DNA of 62,000 nt, taken from contig CM043945.1 in the NCBI GenBank assembly GCA_014529385.2, positions 155,316,741-155,378,740 on the forward strand. Reading direction: 5' to 3'. Position 1 is the first letter of the stretch. Each line of letters begins with the position of its first letter. Origin of the DNA: Adiantum capillus-veneris (taxonomy: Eukaryota; Streptophyta; Polypodiopsida; Polypodiales; Pteridaceae). Below are positions 1 to 11,120 of this stretch, one piece after another. Below the pieces are notes generated by a model. It saw only the letters and a list, made by a program, of their open reading frames with translations, was not told the DNA's origin and did not search any database. The position numbers were made by a program, and so were the translations under genes.

Positions 1-310
1 AATTATCGCTACCTACACATTCTCGTATTCATCCGGTGTTTCATGTAAGCCGTTTACGTAAGCAATTACATGGGGACGACAATGTCATTGGCCAATAGAT
101 TCTCGTCGATTTCGTTGAACCTCCTATCTTACCGCATGAACCTGAACGAATTCTCGACTATCATGATTACGTACGCGTCATCGTGTACGTCGACAAGCCT
201 TAATCAAGTGGAAAGATCGACCTGAGGAAGGCGCCACTTGGGAAAACATTAGTGTTCTTAAGAAAAAGTTTCTCACTTTTCCACTTTTGTTTTCGAGGAC
301 GAAAACTCTT
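1..310 (+). pseudogene. Ty3/gypsy integrase C-terminal end, broken (element D)
   Basis: Tail of a gypsy pol polyprotein; the rest lies off the left edge. The reading starting near base 27 gives the segment F-H-V-S-R-L-R-K that usually closes a gypsy integrase C-terminal domain, then an acidic-proline stretch, then a chromodomain-like end containing L-I-K-W-K-D and A-T-W-E-N. A TAG stop near 94 and a frameshift near 200 break it. It is clearly related to the minus-strand pol end at 42650-43154 (element C). Integrase inserts the cDNA and the chromo-like tail would help choose the target site. Broken, so not functional; identity is well supported by the match to element C. Confidence 0.8.
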
Positions 311-327
311 CTTTAAGGGAAGAGTAA

Positions 328-479
328 TGTCAGGACAAGGGCAAGGCTGGATTAGACAAGGGTAAGGCCGGACTAGGCAGTGTGGAAAGGGAGTCCAACT
401 AGGGAAAAGAGCTGGGAGCTTGCTATATAGTGGGAGGTTGGGAGGTGGACTCCAAGGCACTAGTTTCCCTAGTCTTACA
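328..479 (+). repeat. Short 3' LTR of gypsy element D
   Basis: The sequence runs TG...CA over 152 bp, just downstream of a purine-rich tract (AAGGGAAGAGTAA) that fits a polypurine tract. The same module, with TATATA and GGGAGGTTGGG in the same order, is at 42510-42649 in reverse orientation, where it also starts TG and ends CA. This supports an unusually short LTR of about 140-152 bp. It has a TATA-like TATATAG near 424. The target duplication cannot be tested because the 5' end is outside the window. Confidence 0.65.
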
Positions 480-740
480 TCTTCTTTGGTCTTCCTCTCA
501 TTTCCACTGATAGTGCAACACTTGATGATTCTTCTATGCTTCTCCTTTGCATTTCCTCGCTTAAGAGAACACCCACAACATCATCAAACTTGAGAGTATT
601 TGGACCAAAAATTAAGTTACTTACGGTCATCACAAGGTTGCCCCAACTATCTGGCAAAGACGATAAGGGACTATTTTCTCATTCGTAGAAAAAACCGCTT
701 ATACTTCTTTGAAGATTCCTAGAAATCCCTCGAACCCCTT
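480..740 (-). pseudogene. Ty1/copia gag fragment
   Basis: On the minus strand the translation carries P-D-S-W-G-N-L-V-M, F-D-D-V-V-G-V-L-L-S-E-E-M and G-R-P-K-K. It closely matches the gag of the copia at 35016-35756 (UBN2-type gag). Weaker similarity with stops continues up to about 740. It stops exactly at the LTR end of element D, so D appears to have inserted into, or been joined to, a copia relict. No zinc knuckle or pol part is present. Confidence 0.75.
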
Positions 741-923
741 ACCTTCTTCACCATTTTTGTGTATGGAGGTTGCACCTCTCTCTCCTCCACTCTTGCCCCC
801 CCGCCCCCCAAAAAAGAAAAAAAAGAAACTTCTCACACACTTCCCCATGTGTATCATGCTCGTGGCAAATATGTAAGTAGTAACACAGAGAAGCACGGTC
901 TAGGTCACTTAGCTAATTTCGAT

Positions 924-931
924 TCTCTCTC

Positions 932-987
<56 letters not shown>
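924..987. repeat. (CT)n microsatellite
   Basis: About 64 bp of CT with a single CG interruption near 943, visible directly. Confidence 0.95.
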
Positions 988-988
<1 letters not shown>

Positions 989-1997
989 TTCTATCGTTCT
1001 CACCTTTCCCATATCCTTCAACTTGTGCAAGACCTGCTTCATCATCATCAAGGTTATCCTAATGAGAGAGACTGATTCAACCCAACATTCACTTTTGTAT
1101 ACCTCAAGATGGTCTTATCTTCCCTTGGCTCTTGTATGCCTGCATGATTAAGGGCATGCATGATACATTAGTGCTCCTCTTCCCCCGTGGCCACGTCTTC
1201 CGCTAAGGGCACCTCACACACACAACGGGCTTGCCATAAAGGTTACATTCAAATGGTTTTTTTTTTTGGTTGCCGGGGGGGGGGAGAGAGAGAGAGAAGT
1301 TGTCAACGGCATGCATGTCGCCTTTTGGTTGGAGGCATAGCTATTCTCCACTCCACGCATGACCCATCGAATTTCCAAGTCCAGTGCAGACAATGACTTC
1401 ATTTGGCTGCATATGATTTTTCACCCCAATGCACCAAGGAATCTTTGGAGATTCAGTGAATGCACTTTCGAAAATTGAACCAACCCAACTACTACTCGAA
1501 AGCTTCCTCTCCAAGGATATAATTACCTAGAAACATTTTTTAAAAAAATGATTATTTGATTTTATTAGATTATACAAAAATAAAACTTCTAGCTTACATG
1601 AAACATGGTTGATACATCAATCCTTATTTTTTTCAATCTATAATAGGTTTCATTAACATCCTTTACAATAAATTTGTCAAGAAATTTAAAATTACTAAAA
1701 TATAGAACAATTGTTGTAAAAAAAAAAAAGAGGACTGTTGAACATGTCCAACTAAAAGGAGTAGGTGGGTCAAATTTTGGTTTGGGGTTTGCATAAATGA
1801 AAGCTAGCCAAGCGTGACTAGCTTTATCAACACAAAGTTTTCAAAGTCATGTCAACACCCATAATATCAGGCTAGGCATGTAAGGACCCTTCCCTTCTAT
1901 ATACCCTCGACCCTTACAAAGACACAAAAAAATCATGCATCACCCCCCAATCAACCTCCTCAAACCACTAATGTAACAAAATCTAGCTTACATTTGT

Positions 1998-2000
<3 letters not shown>

Positions 2001-2039
<39 letters not shown>
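2001..2039. repeat. (GA)n microsatellite
   Basis: An almost perfect GA run of 39 bp, visible directly. Confidence 0.95.
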
Positions 2040-2040
<1 letters not shown>

Positions 2041-2461
2041 ACAAAATCCAATGAATAACCATGTTTTAGAGTAAAGGTCAAGTTTCCTTTCTTCAAATTT
2101 GAGTGTAATTCACTAGTAGAATTTGGCTTGTAAATTGTCCTTGAAGAAATGAAGGAAAGTTTGTGATGAAAGGGGTGTAGCTCACAAGAGATATTTTAAT
2201 GTGAGTGGGTTAGTGGTGCTAGGCTATTATCCTCTGGCAAAAGGGGAAAAGAACCAAGTGGGGAATGGAAGTCATGATGTAGTGCTAAGAATATATATAT
2301 ATATATATATATAGGCCTATAGAGAAGTGTGAGTGAGTGAGTTCATTCATAGCGCTAAGGCCGTTTGGCACAAATCAATGAAGGGGTTAGCAATTGAATA
2401 AAAGTAGGGCCACGCACGCGAGTTTGGGCGGACACTCGTATGTGTAACGGCCACTCGTGCG

Positions 2462-2803
2462 TTAGACTTCGACTCTCCAAATGATGTTGTTGTTGTCTAC
2501 CGGGGTTTGATCGCTGGCGGGCAGCACAGTCGCCACTTCGCTGACGATGGCGGGGCTGCGGATGTCGGACGGCGCCATGAACAGTTCCGCTGACAGGCCC
2601 GCCACGTTGAAGGCCACCTCGTCGATGGCCCACTCCTCCTCCACTCGCGTCTTGCTGTGGCTCATGGCCACCTCCCCAAAGCGGAACAGCGTCACCACCG
2701 ATTTGCCCGCATGCGCTATCATCACCCTCTCCACCTCCCTGCATAACCACGCCCACCTCTTACTTCCAGCAAAAAAGGAAGCCCGCTGCCCCAGTCTGTG
2801 TGC

Positions 2804-2869
<66 letters not shown>

Positions 2870-2879
2870 ATTCTGCACT

Positions 2880-2934
<55 letters not shown>

Positions 2935-3102
2935 GAATTTTGACAATGAGAATCAAAAGTGAAAAATCTGGAGAGAGAGAGAGAGAGGTGTGTGAACAAG
3001 AGAAGCTTTTTAGTACCAGAAACAATTCCAACAGATCTACTAAACAAATTCTCACACATAGTACTCTACAGGGATGTGGGCTAAGAAGCAACATACATAC
3101 AG

Positions 3103-3140
<38 letters not shown>

Positions 3141-5291
3141 ATTAGCATCAGGGTAACACAACAATGCAACATCCCTCAAGGTCACTAATTCCCTACCAAC
3201 CTGTAATCATCGACCGTAGAATCAATGTTAGTCTCCCAGAAGACAGCATCCCCACCGCAAGTGGATTGAATTCTGGTCAAATGGGAGTCCTCCACCTGCA
3301 TGAGCAGCCCAGTTTTTTGGCTGAAGTAACCGAAGAGCACATGGCGAATGATCTCAGTGGAGCCCTCACTCCTGCAGGACAGTGTCGTGGGATCGGCTGC
3401 CAACTTGAGAATGAAGCAATCCTCCCCCCTCACCTTTTTCTCTCCAATGCATCTTGCTCTCCAAAACATGCTGGCTATTATCCTTGGGTCCAAGCCCTGC
3501 ACAAGCAAGCAAATAACATGGTCTCATGTTTGGAGTCTTCTCAATGTGAGGACTTTCAATATTGTTTGTTTTGATGTATCCCATGACAATATGACAGAAA
3601 AACAACACTACTTTTCACCCTAAAAAAAAGAGTGACCAAGCCTCCTAAAATTCGACGACAAAATTGCTCTGCCATAGTATCATGCCAGACAAGTTTTAAG
3701 CCCTCATCACTCAGGACAGGCCTTCCATCTCCATTTTTTTCTCTCACATTGACATGAGCCCGGCCAGCCAACCAGGCATGCGCACTGATGTGATGAGAGT
3801 TTTTGTCTCAAAACATTTCTTTTGGCAAACTAACATTGCCAAAATACTAAGTGTGCCTATTCAAAGCTACCCTAGCCCCTAGCCATGAACACCATTGACA
3901 TCTTAAGAGTGAAGGAGGCCGAGCCATCGACATGGTGACATGGCTCCCGCTTCTGTCACGTGTCACATACGATACACTTGATCTGCGCCAACATAGGACA
4001 AGCTTAAAGTCCCTTTACATGCCTCCATTGCATCAGTACTTTGACAAGGAAAATTGCTCATCTGGAAAGTGTAAAGACTCTTGCACTTCGTTAATCGCTT
4101 CTTACGAAAGTCAATTCACTGTACTAGCAATGCAATTACTGCGAAAACAGATAAAATTTACTATTCTACAAAAGGACGGGGCTAGATTTGAATGATTCTG
4201 AGCAATGTATATGAATATCTACATCAGTGCTTTCAAAATATACTAGTTAATCCATATAAAGATCCTGACGACTTTAAAGCTGTAGCAGTCGACGATGATG
4301 CATAGCTATTGCGCCATGCTATCCCAATCTTCCTAAAAGAACAAAAAATTTATTCCATCAAAATATCCATGTAGGTTTGCATCAATACCTGAAGTGCTCT
4401 TCTGAGAGGCCTCACTGGCCCTTTAGATGCATGTGACCCAAGCCATGGGGTGTGCCGCCAGACAAGCTTACCGTCGCTGCCCGCATGCACTTTGCTTCCC
4501 CCCACCGCCATCTCCACATTCCACATATTTGAAGCCATTTGCCACATGACAAAAAAGCCCGTCTCCAATGACTTCGACAAATTCTTTGTTCTCACTAGTT
4601 GCGATGATGTCTCAAACTCTGTTGCTAGCATCTTCACCCTCCCCATGGCATAAGAGTTCTTTACCTCACACAGCTTGCCCACACCTGTTGCGCACACGTA
4701 CTGCTGAACTATGTATTGCGCAGAGGAGGTTTCCTGCACATAGCAAAAACCGGCATAAGCATTTGGGTTGTTAACAAAACCAAACATGTCCTTCACATGG
4801 TATTGGGAAAGAAGCCAATAGAGATGCAATTGCAAGATGGACTCTGCATGAAGAGCCTATACGAGCATAAAAACACTTCTTCTTGTATGTAGTGGTTAAG
4901 GAGGGGACCCAGAATTTACCATAGGAATGCTCTTCACTGAAAGGAGAGGGATGGACTCCATGTCTACAACCGCAACAGGGGCAAGGGGTGCACCTAAGAC
5001 ACCCAAAAGCAAGCGGAGATCAGACCGTCTGTAAGCGTCCATATGTGAGTCAAACCTGTGGCTCTTTGAAATGGCCCGTGGCATCGAGGGCGTCTTCATG
5101 AGCAGCTGGCCTTTCACCCATTGGAGGCTCCCCCACCTCCCCTCCTTTCTGCTCTCACGGTCGAAATTTTCAGGTGTTGGCCCCTCCATCAAAGGAGCAA
5201 GACTCTCCCCACATCCCCTCATGCTGCCACATCTCATTATGTCATCCTCTATGTGTTGCCTTCTCTTCATAACCATCATTAAGGAAGTCAT
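2462..5291 (-). CDS. DUF620 family protein, four exons, apparently intact
   Basis: Plant-specific DUF620 protein; molecular role unknown. Exons on the minus strand: 5291-4920, 4733-4389, 3496-3201, 2738-2462, giving about 429 residues. All three introns have GT..AG ends, and phases fit (0, 0, 2). Family motifs run in order: L-A-P-L-M-E-G and R-S-D-L-R-L-L-L-G in exon 1; E-T-S-S-A-Q-Y-I, A-V-G-G-S-K-V-H-A-G and K-L-V-W-R-H-T-P-W-L-G in exon 2; G-L-D-P-R, G-E-D-C-F-I-L-K-L and H-V-L-F-G-Y-F-S-Q-K-T-G in exon 3; M-I-A-H-A-G and V-T-L-F-R-F-G-E-V-A-M-S-H in exon 4. The length is close to family members as I remember them. The ATG at 5291 is the first after an in-frame TAA; later Mets in the same exon are possible starts. 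Exon 4 is much richer in GC than its surroundings. No stop or frameshift is seen. It is the only convincing host gene here. Confidence 0.93.
2739..3200 (-). repeat. Microsatellite-packed third intron of the DUF620 gene
   Basis: This 462-bp intron has, on the + strand, (GT)n then (GA)n at about 2801-2863, a second (GT)n-(GA)n pair at about 2879-2932, (GA)n at 2973-2988 and (GA)n at 3105-3139. On the gene strand these are pyrimidine-rich (CT)n and (CA)n runs lying upstream of the TATGCAG acceptor at 2739-2745. Donor AG|GTTGGT is at 3200-3201. Confidence 0.85.
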
Positions 5292-5976
5292 TGGCCCTGA
5301 TTTTTGCACAATTGCTTAGCTGACTGTTGTGTATCCAATACTAAGCGTGAAAATCATGTTTTCGATCAAGCCGTCGAGACCACCATATATTTTCGACCAA
5401 TTCCGCTATGCACACATCTCAAACAAGGATTGCTATCCGCCGCTAGCAATTGTCTAGCTTATGCTACTCTGCTAAAAAGAGAGTAATTGCTAGGACTTGC
5501 CTCACCTGAGTTCCTTCATGGACACATGCACTGCTTAAAAACCCACGAAGAGTGCTTTTAAAAATTACAACTTTTGTCAGCCACCATCACAATGGTAATA
5601 TGTGCTGGCAATGAAGAGCTTGAAGGAGCAGAAGCATACATACACAAGCTGTCTCCTCTTGAAGCAATGAGAGAGCCCACAAAGTTGCTCTATTCTGTGC
5701 TGAACAATCAAGGCCCTTGCTGGGAGGACTAAGCATCAGAGCTCTTCCATCATTGATGGCCTTTTGCTTTGGCTTTGGGTTGGGGCCTTGGGCTTTTGCC
5801 CTTGGCCTCTAGGATCAAGAAAACAGTCGGTTGAAAAGGCCTAGAAATGTGCTGCAAAATGCTTCTTTCTTGGGAGAGGTGCACTCACCTCTTACAAAGC
5901 AGAAGAAACCCCAGGAGTTCGCTAGAATTGTCAATGTAACCAGAGAGAGAGAGAGAGAGAGAGGTGGGGTGTGTGC

Positions 5977-6027
<51 letters not shown>

Positions 6028-6487
6028 GGGTACCCCCTAGGAAAGTGAAATAGGGAAACCCAACTTCCAAGTTTCAAGCTTCAAAGATCAAAGTTCCTCA
6101 AGCTGCAAAAGATCCTTGTGGATAGACTCGTATTCTGAAGCTTTTTAGTCCAAGACTCTCTCCAAGCTGCCTTCCAGCTTTGCAAAAGGCCTTTGAGCTT
6201 ACTTCACAAAAACTTGTTGCACAGAGAGAGAGAGAGAGAGAGAGGTCAGAAAACTGTTGAGATGTCTCGTCATGGCACTCATACTCTCTTCTTGGTAAAA
6301 GCAAGGTGAAACGAAAAAGCAGTTGAGCAAGTTGAGTCCTTCTCCCCCTCACCTCTGAACTTTCAAGACCCAAAGCGCGCGCGAGAGAGAGACAGACGGA
6401 CAGAAATAAAACTTTCTCCCGACAACGAGTTTTGAACTCAGGGCGTATAGTAATAGACAGTCTCTCCAACTTCAAAGCCAAGAATGC
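5292..6487. other. Upstream region of the DUF620 gene, microsatellite-rich
   Basis: This is the likely promoter and 5' leader side of the DUF620 gene. (GA)n at about 5942-5963, (GT)n at 5980-6010, (GA)n at 6010-6027 and (GA)n at 6223-6243 read as CT/CA on the gene strand. I find no clear TATA box. Open frames in this stretch show no family features. Confidence 0.4.
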
Positions 6488-6496
6488 ACCATAGTC

Positions 6497-6753
6497 ATGG
6501 CCTAAAATTGACACTTGTTTTTCCTGTCAAGGGCTATTTTGCTTGTCAAAATAGGTACTTCAAAAAAACCTCCTATCATTTGACATGTTAGAATATCGAA
6601 ATTGTTTGTCATTTTTTGTGTTTATACCCTTACATTTACATTATATATGGCAAATTATGTAAGTTGGTCGCATTACACAAAACATATGAAAAGGGGCTTG
6701 AAAAATTGCCTGTCAAAAGAAATTTCTACTATGCCTGTCAATTTTAGGCCTTG
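6497..6753. mobile_element. Small non-autonomous TIR element, Mutator-like MITE
   Basis: The 257-bp element starts ATGGCCTAAAATTGACA and ends with the inverted copy TGTCAATTTTAGGCC plus TTG. A perfect 9-bp direct repeat ACCATAGTC flanks it at 6488-6496 and 6754-6762. A 9-bp target duplication is typical of Mutator-like elements. TGTCA and its complement recur inside both ends. No coding capacity. The class is inferred from the duplication length and TIRs only. Confidence 0.75.
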
Positions 6754-6762
6754 ACCATAGTC

Positions 6763-8470
6763 CTATGTGGAAGATGGGATGGGCCATCAGTGGGAAACAC
6801 ACTGGCTGTGTGAACGGGGTTAACAAGTCTTGCATGACTAGAAGGGCCCATCCAATACCACCTCCACCAACATGAGCCATATGTAGTGTACTTTTATGCA
6901 ACACTAGCACATTATATTTACCTTCATTTCTTTATCTGAACTTAAGGTGACCGCAAATGATTACATGTGACCGCAAATGTGAGCTTCAACAACTCTCGAG
7001 CTTATAATGCATGGCTACATCATATGGTGAGGGATGTAGGCGGTCCCACCCTACAAGCTAATTGTTGCATTGCTAGGCTCTAGCCACCTGTTTCTCTGTG
7101 CATTCATGCTACACTCCGATCGTTCGTCATCATGGTATGTGGTTCTCCTTGGCCTCCTCCCACAATGCTCATCGCCTCACTAGTAGATTGAAAGGGAAGT
7201 ACAAGAAGTAGCATAAATTAATTGAAGGTTTTTTAAAAGCGAATCTTTGATCATAATCGTACCTGATTTTAAATTGATGATAAAAAAGTGTAGTAAACTA
7301 AGGTTAAAACTAAGCATAGAGACAAATGCTAGGGAGAGAAAGGTTTGCAAGCAGCAATAGCGGCAACAAGGCTGTCAATGTTCAAAAAAGTTGGACATTG
7401 CTTTTGCGATCATCAATACACCAATAGGTGTATGCAGGCTTGGAGATTCTTGACAGTTCACTTCTCCTAATCAATATCAACTAAAGGACGTCCAAAGCCT
7501 AGGCAACATGTGAAACGTGCCCACACAAAATGCGGATTTTGGTAATGTACAATGTTGTGACACAGGGTGGTGTGATGAGTGTGGGGATGCATTTGTTCAT
7601 GATAATGTGTGATGTAGCAATGCAAGCCAAGCCTAGAGAGGCATCATGAGATGTATGTATGGTTGATTTCGGACTATGAAAACATACACATACACATAGC
7701 AAGTCACGAATATTGTTGCATGGTATGAACATTGAGGACTCGTGTCTTTTGATACACATATACTTGTCCTCTAATGTAGAGAGCCATACTTCTCTAGATA
7801 TGTATCCCGAAACTAATCACAAATGCCTTGAATATACATCCACAAAAGTGAGATTTACAAAAATCGAGAAAACAAAATGATAACCAATCTCTAATATGAT
7901 GGAAAATTTACAGAAGAGGTGCCACATGAAGGTCTAAGGACTTTTAACACTAACCTTTGGAGGTCTTTAATGAAGCTAACCCTAAGGTCTTTAAGCTCCA
8001 TTCTAGCATTGCTCTTTGACAGGCCATCTCTCATTTGGACCCCTTGACTCTAGCCCCGTGTTGAGATAGATCCATAAGCACATGTCTATATTCTAACCCT
8101 TGTTCCTGTTTCTTTTCCCACATTGAATGATCACTGTAATATGAGGAAAAATGATAAAGCCTTAGTCATTAGTCGATGTTTCTTAGCGGGTAGAGGATCC
8201 CTTTTTACCCTACGACATCATTCCAAGATGGATGACTAATCCATTTGGTGCTTGGGAGACGTAGCTGCCGCAAGCATGTCTGTTATTTAGTCCATATCAT
8301 AATTCCAAAGTAGAGTGACAATTTTTACTTGGTGTTTGAGCGAGATCGTCAACACAAACATGATTCTAAGCATGCATACTATTTAAATTTGTGCACCATA
8401 AAAAGAGAATTAGTCTTATAAGACAGAAACATTGATCATCAAAAGAAACATTTACATTTGCTTACTCTAA
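6763..8470. other. Intergenic or unrecognised sequence
   Basis: No recognisable gene, repeat array or element end. The right part lies just beyond the pol stop of gypsy A (near 8471) and should hold its polypurine tract and 3' LTR. I could not find a copy of the 13606-14724 LTR here, so A seems 3'-truncated or its 3' LTR is too diverged to see by eye. Confidence 0.4.
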
Positions 8471-9700
8471 TGTAGCATTGTAAGCATTGTCAAGGTTCAT
8501 ACTATCCGTAAGTTGTATTCCTTGCATCCATCTAGCATCTTCAAAAGGATAATTATTGAACTTAATAAGATACCGTCAGATAATCTTACCATGTCGTAGT
8601 ACCTTGTCTTCATGCCAAAGGATAGCTTCGGGTTGTAGCACTTCTTCTTAGTCTTCGATTTCTGGGGGGTCTTCAATAATTGGTTCTCTCGGTGGCTCTC
8701 CTTTGTAGGGCTTAAGCAGGTTCACATGAAAAGCATTGTGTATGAGCCAATGGTTGGACAACTTGAGTTGATAAGCCATGTCATTGATCGGCTTAAACAT
8801 TTGAAAAGGACCATAGTATCGTTTTGCTAGTTTAGCATAATACTTTTGGTGGCTCATAGGATTTTTGTCCATCGTTTGCCTTAATCGAGCCTTGGGAAAC
8901 TTGAGTAAGACCCAATCATTTTCTTTGAATGTTAAGGCCCTTCTGTGCTTATCAGCACCAGCCCTTTGCCTTTGTTGAGAGATGGATATAGCCTCCTTAA
9001 TATTTTAGAAAGATTCTTGTAGGTCATGGCTATACTCAATGGCAACGAAGATCTTCCCATGTACTTTAAGTAGCAAGAGACTTTTAGGTCTTCCCTCTAT
9101 GATCTCAAAAGGTGCCTTGTTTGTAGTAGTATGGACAGTATTATTGTATGTATACTCTACAAGGGGTAAGTACTTCTCTCATTGTGACTGTTGATCTACT
9201 TTCGTAACATAAGTCTTTAGTAGATCGAGAATTGTAAGATTGGCTATCTCACTTTGGCCATCCAATTGTGGGTGATAGGCCGAAGAGAAATTCAATCTTG
9301 TACCTATATTTTCCAAGAGACCTTTCCAAAAATTATTGGTCATTCTAGGATCTCTATCTGACATGATGAATGTTGGCAATCCCTGGTGTTTCAAAATTTG
9401 GGATATGAAGAGGGTTGCCATTTGGTGTGCCTTCATAGTTTTTTTGACAGGAATAAAGTGTGCTTGCTTGCTAAACCTGTCGACTATTGTCCATATTCCT
9501 GTATTCCCATGGATAGATTTAGGTAATCCAAAGATAAAATCCACGGATATACTCTCCATGGTGAATTAGGGATTTGCAATGGCTGGAGTAACCTAGGTTG
9601 CTTCCCTCTATCATACTTGGTCTTTTGGCATACCACACATTTTGAAACATACTCATGTATGTCTATTTTCATGGTAGGCCAATACAAGTATGTTTCTACT
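8471..9700 (-). pseudogene. Gypsy A integrase and chromo-like tail, broken
   Basis: Integrase splices element cDNA into the host genome. Reading from 9700 leftward: an N-terminal zinc-finger remnant with C-V-V-C-Q-K-T-K, the core start S-V-D-F-I-F-G-L-P, D-R-F-S-K-Q-A-H-F-I-P-V, then S-D-R-D-P-R-M-T-N-N-F-W and A-Y-H-P-Q-L-D-G-Q-S-E, which mark the DDE core. The C-terminal part (8872-8648) has R-Y-Y-G-P-F-Q and F-H-V-N-L-L-K-P-Y, the G-P-Y/F module. A chromodomain-like end with Y-P-F-E-D-A-R-W closes at about 8471. Frameshifts near 9560 and 9180 and several stops show it is inactive. Confidence 0.85.
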
Positions 9701-9796
9701 CCTCAAAGAGTAGATTGAATGCCTCTATGCCCCGCATAGGGAGGAGCATGGGATTCATACATGACTTTCTCACAAAGAGAGTGAGTAACACATAGC

Positions 9797-11120
9797 CTAT
9801 TGCCTATTTCCATGGAGAAGATAACCATCCAGCAAGGTGAATGGTTCTTCTTTCTTCCTCAATGTAAGGGTTAACATTATGTCTTTAAAGTCAAGGCCAG
9901 TAGCATACTCATCTATCATAAAAGATAGATAATTGTGAGTTGCTATAGACACCGAATTTACTTTTGGTCGTCGTCGTGAAAGTGCATCAGCCACTTGATT
10001 GTGCTTACCAGCAATGTGAGAAATTTGAAAATAAAATTGCAAAAGAAAATTTGCCCACCTCATTCGTTTGTCGGAAAGCTTGGTTTGCGTCATGAAGTAC
10101 TTGACACTTTGGTGGTCCGTTCGCAAATAAACGGAGTCCCCAATAGATAGTGCTTCCATGTGTCTAAGGCATGTAGAACAACTAAAAGCTCTTTTTCATA
10201 CATGCCCAAGACCCGTTCATCCGTATTGAGCCTTCGGCTCTCATATGCTATGACATGCCCTTCTTGAAGCAAGACTACTCCAAGAAAATCACCACAAGCA
10301 TCACATTGGACCTCAAATGGCTTTGAGAGATGCGGAAGCATAAGCACTGTTTGGGACGTAAGCTTCTCTTTGATCTTGTCAAAAGAATTTTTCTCTTTAG
10401 CAGTCCATGAATACTTAACGTTTTTTTTTTGTTAAGTCATGTAATGGTCTTGCTATTTGCAAAAAATTTGCTATGAAGCATCTATAGTATGCACACATAT
10501 CAGTAAAGCTTCGTAGCTCATGTCGATTCCTTAGATTAGGCCATGTTTTTATTACTTCTAACTTAGATGGATCCATATGGATACCATCCTGAGAGATAAT
10601 ATGACCTAAGTATTGAATCTCTTGAAGGAAAAATTCACTCTTCTTTTGATTTTTGATAAAAATCTTGTTCTCCCTCAAGGCTTGAAAAATCACCTAGAGA
10701 TGTTTCTTGTTCTCCTCCAAGGACTTGGGTAGATGATGATAACCAAAGAACACTCCAATGAATTTGCGATAGGGTCTAAATATTTTCTCCATCAAATGAT
10801 TGAACGTGGCTGGAGCATTTTTCAAACCAAAAGGCATGAGAAGATATATAAAAAACAAACGTTGTACAGATGGCGGTCTTTAGGATATCTTCATTCACTA
10901 TCCTTATTTGATGATAGCCACTTTTAAGGTCAATCCTTCTGAAGTAGGTCGAACCTTGTAGCTTATTACACAGACCTTCTACCAGTGGTACGAAAAATTT
11001 GTTCCTGATAGTGATATGGTTTACCGCTCGATAGTCCACACACATGCGATATGTACCATCTTTCTTTTGCACTAAAAGGACTAGAGAACAAAAGGGAGAG
11101 GAGATAGGCCTCACCATCCT
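9797..11120 (-). pseudogene. Gypsy A reverse transcriptase and RNase H, broken
   Basis: RT copies element RNA and RNase H degrades it. The RT start (11117-10776) has V-Q-K-K-D-G-T-Y-R-M-C-V-D-Y-R and D-L-K-S-G-Y-H-Q-I-R-I; the thumb part is at 10693-10415 (Y-L-G-H-I-I-S-Q-D-G). RNase H follows at 10347-9797 with C-D-A-C-G-D-F-L-G-V-V-L and A-D-A-L-S-R. The palm around the catalytic F-x-D-D is scrambled by frameshifts at about 10700-10830. An in-frame TAG at 10694-10696 is also present at the matching site in element B. Confidence 0.85.

Larger units (their letters stand above)
741..2461. other. Non-coding stretch with microsatellites
   Basis: No gene is supported here. It holds a (CT)n tract at 924-987 with one interruption, short (GA)n at about 1273-1300, (GA)n at 2001-2039 and (AT)n at about 2290-2313. 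The open frames across the repeats encode only Leu-Ser or Glu-Arg runs. The right end probably includes the 3' untranslated region of the DUF620 gene, which reads leftward and stops at 2462. Confidence 0.6.

Noticed and set aside
759-1151. Open frames of Leu-Ser or Glu-Arg repeats (also 2722-3188, 14171-14519, 21719-22112, 22429-22644, 40439-40732)
   Set aside because: They are translations of CT/GA microsatellites, with no start context or conservation.
2355-2756. Alternative-frame minus-strand ORF of 133 codons in the GC-rich block
   Set aside because: It overlaps DUF620 exon 4 in another frame. High GC removes stops; the exon frame matches the family and this one does not.
2462-3172. A single 236-codon ORF through the DUF620 last intron
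   Set aside because: The intron has good GT and AG sites, and joining there restores the family sequence; the read-through is repeat-encoded.
6098-6514. 138-codon minus-strand ORF upstream of DUF620
   Set aside because: Crosses a microsatellite and the edge of the MITE; no family features.
9336-9569. Plus-strand ORFs inside the minus-strand gypsy A and C pol regions (also 10733-10927, 43059-43247)
   Set aside because: They are antisense shadows of pol coding sequence.
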